Assembly: GCA_964405665.1 (NCBI GenBank)
Contig: CAYOOT010000078.1
Location: forward strand, 1 to 12,541
Direction of reading: 5' to 3'
From: CAYOOT01 sp964405665
GTDB taxonomy: Bacteria; Bdellovibrionota_C; UBA2361; SZUA-149; CAZDWZ01
Length of the DNA: 12,541 nt
This document shows, one piece after another, positions 1-5,369 of the stretch. A model generated the notes under the pieces. The model did no database searches. It was given only the letters and a program-made list of their open reading frames with translations, and had not been told where the DNA came from. The position numbers and the translations under genes are program-made. Numbering within the stretch: position 1 is the stretch's first letter; the number at the start of each line of letters is the position of its first letter.

Positions 1-20
1 GAATCCCTTCGCCCGCTCCA
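1..20 (+). tRNA. tRNA-Gly, 3' end only (5' part outside the window)
   Basis: The first 20 bases read as the end of a T-loop (GAAT), the T-stem 3' strand (CCCTT), the acceptor 3' strand (CGCCCGC), discriminator T and an encoded CCA. An acceptor pairing to GCGGGCG with discriminator U is characteristic of bacterial tRNA-Gly. The anticodon lies outside the window, so the isoacceptor is unknown. A tRNA 3' end is a common integration site, and the sequence that follows is accessory in character. I found no second copy of this 20-mer in the window that could mark the far end of an island. Confidence 0.8.
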
Positions 21-425
21 TTTTTCCTAGGTTAAAATACAGGTTGAGAAATCATGTGTTTCAAAAGTGACCAAAAAGTGGCCATTTCTGCGTAGCTCCT
101 TAAAAGCATTTGTTCACATACAAATATACACTTAGATTACTTGGCAGTAAGAAGTTAAACATTTTCAAATTTTTATCCGAAATTTTTTCACACAATACTT
201 GACGATCATAAAATCAATGCGTACCAGACAAAAAGGATCGGATTGTCTTTATCCAGCACTTGCCGAGAAATGCAGTATCTTTAAACTTAATAGGACTAAT
301 AATTTTTGATTGGATTACTATTTACTTATATGTCATTGAGAATTAATTTTTGGAATATCCAGGTGCCTTAAGGATAAATATCCGGGAAAGTTTTTCAAGG
401 CCGAAAGCGCCGAACAATAAAATTT
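21..425. other. Gene-poor AT-rich stretch between tRNA-Gly and the kinase-like gene
   Basis: No convincing gene is present. Close to the tRNA there is a short tandem-like pair, AAAAGTGACC then AAAAGTGGCC (about 63-83). The right half carries the first copy of the composite repeat listed separately (about 249-386). On the minus strand a short open frame ends near the tRNA, but it is too short to call. If the tRNA was an integration site, this is where the end of an integrase gene might be expected; nothing recognisable remains. Confidence 0.5.
249..386. repeat. Composite dispersed repeat, copy 1
   Basis: Modules recur elsewhere in the window. Module C (283-318) contains TTTTTGATTGGATTAC and matches 2313-2347. 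Module A (321-353) contains TATGTCATTGAGAA and matches 1345-1377 and 2495-2527 directly, and 2347-2378 in reverse. Module B (about 354-386) contains AATATCCAGGTGCC followed by GGATAAA and matches 1289-1321 and, less closely, 2279-2310. Within B, TATCC (356-360) can pair with GGATA (372-376). A weaker B-like stretch (about 249-280) precedes C. Modules are shared, but their order and orientation differ between copies. Confidence 0.75.
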
Positions 426-923
426 TCAATTATCTTCAAATTTAATATTGCCGGTGTTAATATCTGCTAAATAAATATCAGCGCTATGTTCAATTTTTCT
501 TATAACATCTTTGGCTTTTTCCCAATTTTCTCCAAATTCTTCTTCTTTTTCTTCGAACCATTCTTTACTTCTATTTGCATGTTCAGGAGGATTATCAAGA
601 TAGGCACCTCCGAAGTCTAAAATACATGGAACATGCACAATACTCATTTCAATAATAAATAATTCGTCATTAAAATTTGAAAGTCTCGGTATAGTGAAGT
701 TTTCTATGCTTAGTATATTTCTTTCCTTCAGTCTTTTATATACATCTCTTTCTCTAATATAACCATCTTCCCGGTCGTAAACTTTAATGGCAAAATTTGT
801 AGATGTTTGATATACTATCCCTTGAGTTCCATGACCAAGTTCTAAATTAATGGAAGAGTTATTGAGTTTGCAATATTTTGTTGCTTTTTGATATAAGTAG
901 TTTTTATTATATAGGTGCGACAT
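426..923 (-). CDS. Small protein-kinase-fold protein (N-lobe plus catalytic loop only)
   Basis: A 165-residue protein with N-lobe features of a protein kinase: a glycine-rich loop GHGTQGIVY (30-38), the ATP-binding lysine in FAIKVY (K47) and a likely helix-C glutamate (E58) in RERDVYKRL. Near the C-terminus, LADINTGNIKF (152-162) resembles the catalytic loop, with D154 and N159 in the usual Asp-x4-Asn spacing. The protein stops right after it, so there is no C-lobe and no DFG segment in the usual place. A DFG-like string (103-105) occurs earlier, which is the wrong order for a metal-binding DFG, and I treat it as coincidence. A charged Glu/Lys helix lies at about 119-135. I recall short proteins of this layout in other bacteria, so it may be full length rather than truncated. 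Its ATG shares the bases CATG with the ATG of the divergent ORF at 922, and no Shine-Dalgarno site is obvious. Activity and substrate are unknown. Confidence 0.7.
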   Translation of the reverse strand: MSHLYNKNYLYQKATKYCKLNNSSINLELGHGTQGIVYQTSTNFAIKVYDREDGYIRERDVYKRLKERNILSIENFTIPRLSNFNDELFIIEMSIVHVPCILDFGGAYLDNPPEHANRSKEWFEEKEEEFGENWEKAKDVIRKIEHSADIYLADINTGNIKFEDN

Positions 924-1170
924 GCTGGCAAATCTATCTAGTTATTCATCATACATATTAATATACTTGAAATTAAGAAATAAAACTATTCGTCTTGCTG
1001 ATGTTTTAGGAGAAAATGCTCGTTTATATGAAAAAGATTTCGAAAAAATAGAAGAAGGGACAGAAGCTGATTTAGTTTTTTCTATCGATGACAAAGAAAT
1101 TACTCATAGAATATGTTTACATCAGGGATTATCTCCAAGTAACGAATCATTTGACTTTCAACGTATATAA
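922..1170 (+). CDS. Small acidic hypothetical protein, possible partner of the kinase-like gene
   Basis: An 82-residue product I cannot assign to a named family. The body from about residue 15 reads like a compact beta-rich domain: TIRLADVL, then EEGTEADLVFSIDDKE, then ICLHQGLSPS. The EGTEADL...SID pattern is vaguely like short beta-strand proteins I have seen beside kinase-like genes; this is recollection, not a match. The first 14 residues look unlike a conserved start, and the ATG overlaps the divergent gene's ATG, so the true start may be further in (a TTG at 967 is in frame). No good ribosome binding site is visible. Composition and codon use match the kinase-like gene. The repeat copy at about 1237-1377 follows it. 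Confidence 0.5.
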   Translation: MLANLSSYSSYILIYLKLRNKTIRLADVLGENARLYEKDFEKIEEGTEADLVFSIDDKEITHRICLHQGLSPSNESFDFQRI

Positions 1171-1236
1171 TTTAGTCTCAACTGCTCCTGATGTTTATTC
1201 TTAAGGCGCCTAAACACAATAAAATAATCAGAAGAA

Positions 1237-1377
1237 ATCTGTTTTCGTCATATTTTTAAAAGTGTTTCATCTAAATTAAGATTTTTTTGAATATCCAGGT
1301 GCCCTGAGGATAAAGATTCGGTAAGAAAAGATAGTATTTTAATATTTACTTATACGTCATTGAGAGTTAATTATTGG
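1237..1377. repeat. Composite dispersed repeat, copy 2 (abuts the assembly gap)
   Basis: It begins with a T-rich stretch (about 1237-1288) that resembles 2226-2278; both contain a TGTTTTC-like start and TGTTTCA in the same relative places. Module B follows (1289-1321, AATATCCAGGTGCCCTGAGG), then a unique stretch of about 23 bases, then module A (1345-1377). This A copy matches copy 1 at 30 of 33 positions. Its final TTGG is immediately followed by the N run, so the contig ended exactly at the module edge. Confidence 0.75.
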
Positions 1378-1477
1378 NNNNNNNNNNNNNNNNNNNNNNN
1401 NNNNNNNNNNNNNNNNNNNNNNNNNNNNNNNNNNNNNNNNNNNNNNNNNNNNNNNNNNNNNNNNNNNNNNNNNNNNN
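1378..1477. other. Assembly gap (100 N)
   Basis: Exactly 100 consecutive N, the conventional length for a gap of unknown size. The left side ends at the edge of repeat module A and the right side resumes inside the HEPN-like gene. The true distance and contents are unknown, and the gap may hide further repeat copies or genes. Sequence on its two sides should not be assumed to be adjacent in the genome. Confidence 0.97.
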
Positions 1478-2126
1478 GATCTAGCTTACTGTTTACTCCA
1501 ACAACATAATCATCTGGGCGCCGAACTCTCAGTTTTCTAAGCATTTTACGCATCTGAGTCTGCAGTTGCTGTACTGAAAAAATATTTAGATAAAATGGCG
1601 GCTGCCACAAAGTCAAGCGAGTGTGGTGAGCATAGGTTTTTGGGCAATAGATATCGTATGAAAAATCATAGATCTTATTTGGATTATCTATAAGGATTGC
1701 CTCAAGGATTTCCTTTGTTTCTAACTTAGGTACAAATTTGAACGCAAATACAACATAGGCTTGCAAGACCCTCAGCTTCTGTTGAAGTAGTTTTGGTTGC
1801 GGCGAATGAGTAACGTTGTAATTGAACTTATTCCTAAGCTCATGTAATAGCGTGTGTAAATCAATATATCTACGGGGAAATGATTTTGATCTACCATAGG
1901 CTTTATGTAGTTGCGTCTCAAGATTTTTATGATTCGGATTCGCCTTAATTTGTTTAATTAATAATGCTTGAGATATGTAAAAACAACAGAAGTACATGTG
2001 CACAAGTGCTTCTCGATATAGCTCATGCTCAACAAGAATATTAGATGCTTCTAACTCCGACGAGGCAAGAGATAAAAGCGTACTGGCTCGCTTCTTGTGT
2101 TTATGTGAATAGTCAAGCTTGAACAT
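1478..2126 (-). CDS. HEPN-like protein, 3' end lost in the assembly gap
   Basis: 216 residues are visible from an ATG with AAAGAGAT upstream. Residues about 10-130 are all-helical with the layout of HEPN domains: EALVHMYFCCFYISQALL (39-56) matches the helix in which small HEPN proteins read roughly EALV-YFA-F--A-ALL. LHELRNKFNYNVTH (94-107) sits where the RNase motif Arg-x4-6-His would be. R98 is present, but the nearest downstream histidine is H107, too far for the classic motif, so the catalytic site looks degenerate or altered. A second segment (about 135-216) with YDIYCPKTYAHHTRL and a basic helix (191-203) is unrecognised. HEPN proteins are often toxins or defence RNases; no MNT antitoxin gene is visible beside it. 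The C-terminus lies in the N run, so the gene is incomplete here. Confidence 0.6.
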
Positions 2127-2494
2127 ATTACAATCTCTTTGTAAAATTGAAACTCCTTCTTTTTAGCTAGTTTCTTATCCTCAAAGCATCTAGATATACT
2201 AAAACTATTATCATAAAATTTAAAGAACCTTGTTTTCTCTTGATTTTTATAAATGTTTCACAAAAATGTATGTTTTTTGATATCCAGATGTTGTCATGAT
2301 AAATATCTATTTAAACTCAATAGAATTAATATTTTTGATTGGATTACCAACAAATAATTCTCAATGACATAAAGTAAAACTACAAACCATTTTTCTAATG
2401 CCACTCCAATATAAAACTATTAAAGCCGGAAACATTTCTGAAATCAAAGCGAAAACATATTCCTTGCTTCATTTGATTTATGATTATTTTTCTG
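2127..2494. other. Intergenic stretch filled mainly by repeats
   Basis: No gene is supported. The stretch from about 2226 to 2378 is repeat copy 3. From 2379 to 2494 lies the unique interior of the MITE-like element, with no open frame worth calling. The first 100 bases (2127-2225) form the leader side of the HEPN-like gene and show nothing else recognisable. Confidence 0.5.
2226..2378. repeat. Composite dispersed repeat, copy 3, with module A inverted
   Basis: In order: the T-rich leader (2226-2278, like 1237-1288), module B (2279-2310, GATATCCAGATG ending GATAAATATC), module C (2313-2347, ending TTTTTGATTGGATTAC) and module A in reverse orientation (2347-2378, with TTCTCAATGACATA). In copy 1 module C is followed by A in the forward orientation, so the A module has been inserted or flipped differently here. 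This inverted A pairs with the direct A at 2495-2527. Confidence 0.75.
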
Positions 2495-2527
2495 TTTACT
2501 TATATGTCATTGAGAACTAATATTTGG
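2347..2527. mobile_element. MITE-like element, about 181 bp, with terminal inverted repeats of about 32 bp
   Basis: The left end (2347-2378) starts CCAACAAATAATTCTCAATG, and the right end (2495-2527) is its inverted counterpart ending AACTAATATTTGG. By eye about 28 of 33 aligned columns agree, including an uninterrupted 14-base core TATGTCATTGAGAA. The interior is 116 bp with no coding capacity. Short length, long terminal inverted repeats and lack of a gene are the marks of a non-autonomous transposable element. No clear target duplication is visible (GGATTA on the left, CCATAA on the right). The right end interrupts a second arsC gene. Confidence 0.55.
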
Positions 2528-2603
2528 CCATAATACTTCGAGCAGAATTTTCAGTACAAAGAAATAGAACTATAGGTTTTTCTTTATTAGTTGAGCTTGA
2601 CAT
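2517..2603 (-). pseudogene. 5' remnant of a second arsC (arsenate reductase, LMW-phosphatase fold)
   Basis: Reading from an ATG at 2603 gives a 28-residue peptide whose residues 10-26 read PIVLFLCTENSARSIMA. That is the N-terminal strand and P-loop of thioredoxin-type arsenate reductases and LMW protein tyrosine phosphatases: Cys-x5-Arg (C16, R22). The match ends at MA; the next codons (Lys, Tyr, stop) come from the terminal repeat that begins at 2527. AGGGAG lies 9 bases before the ATG, and the start is 14 bases after the arsM stop, so this was the fourth gene of the ars operon. I found no continuation of arsC on the far side of the repeat. The P-loop differs from that of the intact ArsC (CTGNSCRS), so this was a separate paralogue, not a duplicated fragment. 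Confidence 0.75.
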
Positions 2604-2617
2604 AGAACAAGTCTCCC

Positions 2618-3481
2618 TCACTTTTTTTGAGCTATAATTTCAAGACTTGTAACATAGTCACTTATCTTGGAACCTGGAGGAAGTTCTGCCACAATGTTTT
2701 TATAAAGAGGATCTTCCCAATTTGTCATGGCATCAATGTAATGAGTTTTTGAATTTAAAGTAATATTAGTTAAGCCAGCTTCTTCTGCCATTTTTTTTGT
2801 ATCTTCAACCAAAACAGCACCCGAAACACAGCCAACTAGTGCTTCAACATTTTTCACTACAGAGTCAGGTAGTGGTTTTAACAGGGCAAGATCGGACACA
2901 GCTACTCTACCGCCAGATTTTAGAACTCGTGCTATTTCTTTCCAGACTTGGGGCTTATCTGGGGAGAGATTAATAACGCAATTAGAAATAACTGCATCAA
3001 TAGAAGAATCGGCAACAGGAAGAAATTCAATTTCACCTAAACGGAATTCAACATTATCAAGTCCAGTATGTTTTCTATAAACTTCAAGCCCCAGGCGAGC
3101 TTTGTGTAACATCTCTGCTGTCATATCTACACCAATCACGCGACCAGTTTTACCAACCTTGGGGCCGGCGATGAAACAATCAAAACCTCCCCCAGATCCT
3201 AGATCAAAAAGCACCTCTCCCTCTTTTAGTGCGGCAAGTGCGGTAGGATTGCCACAGGAAAGACCCATATTCGCACCTTCAGGAACTATTTCCAATTCTG
3301 CACTTGAATATCCCACTGCCTTTACAAGTTCCTCAGGAGAGAAAGAAGTAGGTCCACAACAGCCTCCACCACCACAACAAGAGGACTGCTCTTTCTCTGA
3401 GCTGTTCCAAACTCCCTCTTTAGCGATTTGTGTATAACCTTGTCTTACTTTTTCTTTCATTTCAATATTGTTATTATCCAT
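2618..3481 (-). CDS. arsM: Arsenite S-adenosylmethionine methyltransferase ArsM
   Basis: ArsM moves methyl groups from SAM to trivalent arsenic, giving methylated and partly volatile arsenicals. The 287-residue protein has the Rossmann SAM motif DLGSGGGFD (93-101) and the acidic strand end GVDM (117-120). It also has the arsenic-binding cysteines: C76 in GLSCGNP, C168 in SNCVINLSPDK and C218 in VGCVSGA, matching the three conserved cysteines of characterised ArsM/AS3MT. An N-terminal cysteine cluster CCGGGGCC (35-42) probably supplies the fourth thiol. The length is typical of bacterial ArsM. The start codon overlaps the arsC stop (TAATG), with GGAG 7 bases upstream, so translation is probably coupled. 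It is third in the arsR-arsC-arsM operon. Confidence 0.95.
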   Translation of the reverse strand: MDNNNIEMKEKVRQGYTQIAKEGVWNSSEKEQSSCCGGGGCCGPTSFSPEELVKAVGYSSAELEIVPEGANMGLSCGNPTALAALKEGEVLFDLGSGGGFDCFIAGPKVGKTGRVIGVDMTAEMLHKARLGLEVYRKHTGLDNVEFRLGEIEFLPVADSSIDAVISNCVINLSPDKPQVWKEIARVLKSGGRVAVSDLALLKPLPDSVVKNVEALVGCVSGAVLVEDTKKMAEEAGLTNITLNSKTHYIDAMTNWEDPLYKNIVAELPPGSKISDYVTSLEIIAQKK

Positions 3482-3924
3482 TATGTTTCTCCGATTGTGG
3501 CTATGTTTAATGTTTGTTGTATTGTTGCTACAAAAGCCTTAATTTCATCACGCACTCTTCGATATTCTTGCAATATTTCTTCTTCATTTTTACAATTCTG
3601 AGCTAAGCGAGGTGGATCGTCAAAACGGTGATGCAAGATTTTTGTTTTGGCTGGGAAAAAAGGGCAGCTTTCATGAGCAGAATCACAAACTGTAATTACA
3701 TAATCAAATTCTACTTTAATTTCCTCAGGTCGTTTTGAAATTTGCTTGGAAATATCAATACCTACTTCGGACATAACTTTAACGGCACGAAGATCTATTG
3801 TTTTAGGCGAAGTACCAGCAGAATAAAAATTAAAATTTGATGACTGGAGGTGATTTCCCCATGCTTCTGCCATTTGACTGCGACAAGAATTTCCAGTGCA
3901 AAGGAAAAGGATTTTAAGTTTCAT
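3481..3924 (-). CDS. arsC: Arsenate reductase ArsC, thioredoxin-coupled LMW-phosphatase type
   Basis: This enzyme reduces arsenate to arsenite through a cascade of three cysteines, using thioredoxin as reductant. The 147-residue sequence opens with the P-loop LFLCTGNSCRS, giving nucleophile C9 and R15 (Cys-x5-Arg). The redox pair is C80 and C87 in CDSAHESCPFFP, seven residues apart as in Staphylococcus aureus ArsC. The acid loop FDDPPRLA (101-108) carries the general-acid aspartate. All catalytic residues are present, so it should be active. Its ATG overlaps the arsR stop (ATGA), and its stop overlaps the arsM start. It supplies arsenite for ArsM. Confidence 0.95.
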   Translation of the reverse strand: MKLKILFLCTGNSCRSQMAEAWGNHLQSSNFNFYSAGTSPKTIDLRAVKVMSEVGIDISKQISKRPEEIKVEFDYVITVCDSAHESCPFFPAKTKILHHRFDDPPRLAQNCKNEEEILQEYRRVRDEIKAFVATIQQTLNIATIGET

Positions 3925-4313
3925 TTTTTCTTCTTAACTCTATTACGTCTTGGTTTTGTTACTGTTAAACAACAGCTTTCAAGAGCACCTGCCAGCGCTC
4001 TAAGTGAATCAATAAATTCTTGATAACGAACCTCATACCAGACAACACGGCCATTTTTTTGGGATTTCAATACTCCGCAATCCTCAAGAACTCGAAGGTG
4101 TCTTGAAACAACTGATAAATCCACAGAACAACATTCTGCTACTTCACTGACAGAGCAAGGACGGGAACACTTCGCTAAACAAGCTAATAAGGATACTCTG
4201 GTAGGATCTGTAAGGGCCTTAAAAACTTCTGCTTGTAAAAGATTGTCTATTGGCCAATTACAACAGGAGGCATCTTTAGGGTTTTTGGGAGCAAACTTGC
4301 ATACTTGTGTCAT
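3921..4313 (-). CDS. arsR: ArsR-family arsenic-responsive repressor, cysteine-rich
   Basis: A winged-helix repressor expected to release DNA when arsenite binds. From the ATG at 4313 the protein has 130 residues. The helix-turn-helix covers about 54-83, with the recognition helix in SVVSRHLRVLEDCGVL and the wing in NGRVVWYEV (87-95). There are 11 cysteines: C5, C17, C18, C45, C49, C53, C61, C62, C79, C114 and C115. C61-C62 sit near the DNA-binding helices, roughly where E. coli ArsR carries its CVC motif; the N-terminal CC and C-terminal CC could form other sites. The C-terminus is very basic (KPRRNRVKKKK). An in-frame GTG at 4337 exists, but it lies in the spacer of the predicted promoter, so I favour 4313. 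It is first in the operon and probably autoregulated. Confidence 0.93.
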   Translation of the reverse strand: MTQVCKFAPKNPKDASCCNWPIDNLLQAEVFKALTDPTRVSLLACLAKCSRPCSVSEVAECCSVDLSVVSRHLRVLEDCGVLKSQKNGRVVWYEVRYQEFIDSLRALAGALESCCLTVTKPRRNRVKKKK

Positions 4314-4322
4314 TATGCAAGT
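4295..4322. promoter_or_regulatory. Candidate ArsR operator
   Basis: A perfect 9-bp inverted repeat, ACTTGCATA (4295-4303) and TATGCAAGT (4314-4322), is separated by 10 bases. A second overlapping pair, ATACTTG (4301-4307) and CAAGTAT (4318-4324), has the ATA..TTG/CAA..TAT look of ArsR/SmtB operators. The site covers the end of the -10 box and the arsR start codon, so bound repressor would block RNA polymerase. Binding by this ArsR is inferred. Confidence 0.55.
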
Positions 4323-4348
4323 ATATTTACTAAGCACCCTAGAGTCAA
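4314..4348 (-). promoter_or_regulatory. ars operon promoter (sigma70-like, predicted leaderless)
   Basis: On the minus strand, TTGACT (4343-4348) and TATACT (4320-4325) are separated by 17 bases, each matching the sigma70 consensus at 5 of 6. Six bases lie between the -10 box and the ATG, so the usual start site falls on the A of the arsR start codon. The transcript would have no leader and no Shine-Dalgarno site. Confidence 0.65.
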
Positions 4349-4451
4349 GTCCAAACTAAGAAGAGTTTGAATATTCTTCTAATCTTTTCGTGTAAAGGTT
4401 CTCCAGCAGGCAGCTCTTTCAGCTTTCTCTGGATTTTTATATTAAAAATAG

Positions 4452-4493
4452 TATAATGTGAGCCAGTTCTTTAAATTCAAGGAGGCAAATCCA
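4452..4493 (+). promoter_or_regulatory. panC -10 box and strong ribosome binding site
   Basis: A perfect TATAAT (4452-4457) lies about 36 bases before the ATG; no good -35 box is visible at the matching distance. AAGGAGG (4479-4485), a full Shine-Dalgarno sequence, sits 8 bases before the ATG at 4494. This decides the start against the in-frame GTG at 4458, which directly follows the -10 box. Confidence 0.65.
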
Positions 4494-5369
4494 ATGTTAC
4501 TTCTTAAAACAATCCCAGAAATCCGCTCCCTTGTTCAGGAACAAAAAAAATTGGGGAAAAAAATTGGTCTTGTTCCTACAATGGGGGCACTACACAAGGC
4601 CCATTTAAGTTTAGTAGAAATTGCCGCCAAAGAAAGTGATTTTGTTATTGTTTATATTTTTGTCAATGCTTTACAATTTAACAATCCCAAAGATTTGGAA
4701 ATATATCCGCGTAATTTAGAAAAAGATCTGGAATCTCTCAAGTCCACAAGAACAAATGCTGTTTTTGCCCCCGATGTTTCAGAAATATATCCACAAGGAG
4801 ATATGCTGGTTAACACCGAACAAAGGAGTAGCAGAGTCATTGCCGGAAATAGGAGTAATGGTTTATGCGGCGCCACCCGGCCAGGGCATTTTAATGGGGT
4901 GGTAACAGTTCTTGCGAAATTTTTCAATATTATACAGCCTGATGTTGCAGTTTTTGGAGACAAAGATTATCAACAACTTAGAGTAATCAGACAAATGGTT
5001 GCTGATTTATTTTTTCCAATAAAAATAATTGCCGGACCAATTATCAGAGATCCAGATAGTTTGGCTTTAAGCTCGCGCAATGTCTTGCTAAGCCCTGCAG
5101 ATCGGGAACATGCTCTGCTTATTCCACGAACACTTTTTGCTGCACAAAAACTGGTAAAAGAAGGTTTGACTGCCATTGATAAAATTAAAGATTTTGTTCG
5201 GACAGGATTAACCAGCACGCAGTATTTAAAACCGGATTATATTGAAATAACGGATTGCGAATCGCTTGTTCCGATAACAGGAGATATCAAGAAAGAAGCA
5301 CAACTTTTAATCGCTACTTTTTGCGGAGAAGTGCGTTTGATTGATAATGTGAAGCTAAGTTTAAATTAA
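4494..5369 (+). CDS. panC: Pantothenate synthetase PanC, with unusual active-site changes
   Basis: PanC joins pantoate and beta-alanine with ATP to make pantothenate, the coenzyme A precursor, in the cytoplasm. The 291-residue protein shows family blocks: LVPTMGALHKAHLSLV (26-41), YIFVNALQF (54-62), CGATRPGHFNGVVTV (125-139), FGDKDYQQL (154-162) and LALSSRNVLLSP (190-201). Catalytic H34, H37, Q61, K158, D159, Q162, S194 and R195 appear present. Three usually fixed positions differ: the HxGH-type motif is H-K-A-H, FVNP is FVNA, and the DGLA turn before SSRN is DSLA. The stretch between YPQG and CGATRP is about seven residues longer than in E. coli PanC. The gene stands alone, without panB or panD, and overlaps the end of the convergent vapC gene. 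Confidence 0.92.
   Translation: MLLLKTIPEIRSLVQEQKKLGKKIGLVPTMGALHKAHLSLVEIAAKESDFVIVYIFVNALQFNNPKDLEIYPRNLEKDLESLKSTRTNAVFAPDVSEIYPQGDMLVNTEQRSSRVIAGNRSNGLCGATRPGHFNGVVTVLAKFFNIIQPDVAVFGDKDYQQLRVIRQMVADLFFPIKIIAGPIIRDPDSLALSSRNVLLSPADREHALLIPRTLFAAQKLVKEGLTAIDKIKDFVRTGLTSTQYLKPDYIEITDCESLVPITGDIKKEAQLLIATFCGEVRLIDNVKLSLN

Noticed and set aside
40..180. Short minus-strand open frame ending near the tRNA, with a stretch reading MATFWSLLKH, as a possible integrase C-terminus.
   Set aside because: Only about 35 codons between stops and no tyrosine-recombinase motif (no Arg-His-Arg-Tyr set) is visible.
426..923. DFG-like string in the kinase-like protein as the metal-binding motif.
   Set aside because: It lies before the catalytic loop, the reverse of the kinase order, so it is probably coincidental.
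1201..1212. Palindrome-like GGCGCC block after the 922-1170 ORF as a terminator.
   Set aside because: Too short a stem with no T-run on either strand.
249..2527. Repeats between single-gene blocks as an integron cassette array.
   Set aside because: No attC-type core sites (GTTRRRY with inverse core) and no integrase gene; repeat modules do not have the attC fold.
249..2527. CRISPR array from recurring 33-base modules.
   Set aside because: Copies are hundreds of bases apart, mixed in orientation, and have no regular spacers.
2585..2617. Small inverted repeat after arsM (GACTTG with CAAGCTC) as a terminator.
   Set aside because: Stem is short with a bulge, no T-run follows, and the stretch holds the start of the arsC remnant.
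3102..3437. Plus-strand open frame inside arsM.
   Set aside because: Shadow of arsM in another frame; low-complexity Pro/Ser-rich product and no ribosome site.
4652..5218. Minus-strand open frames inside panC.
   Set aside because: Antisense shadows of a clearly conserved gene.
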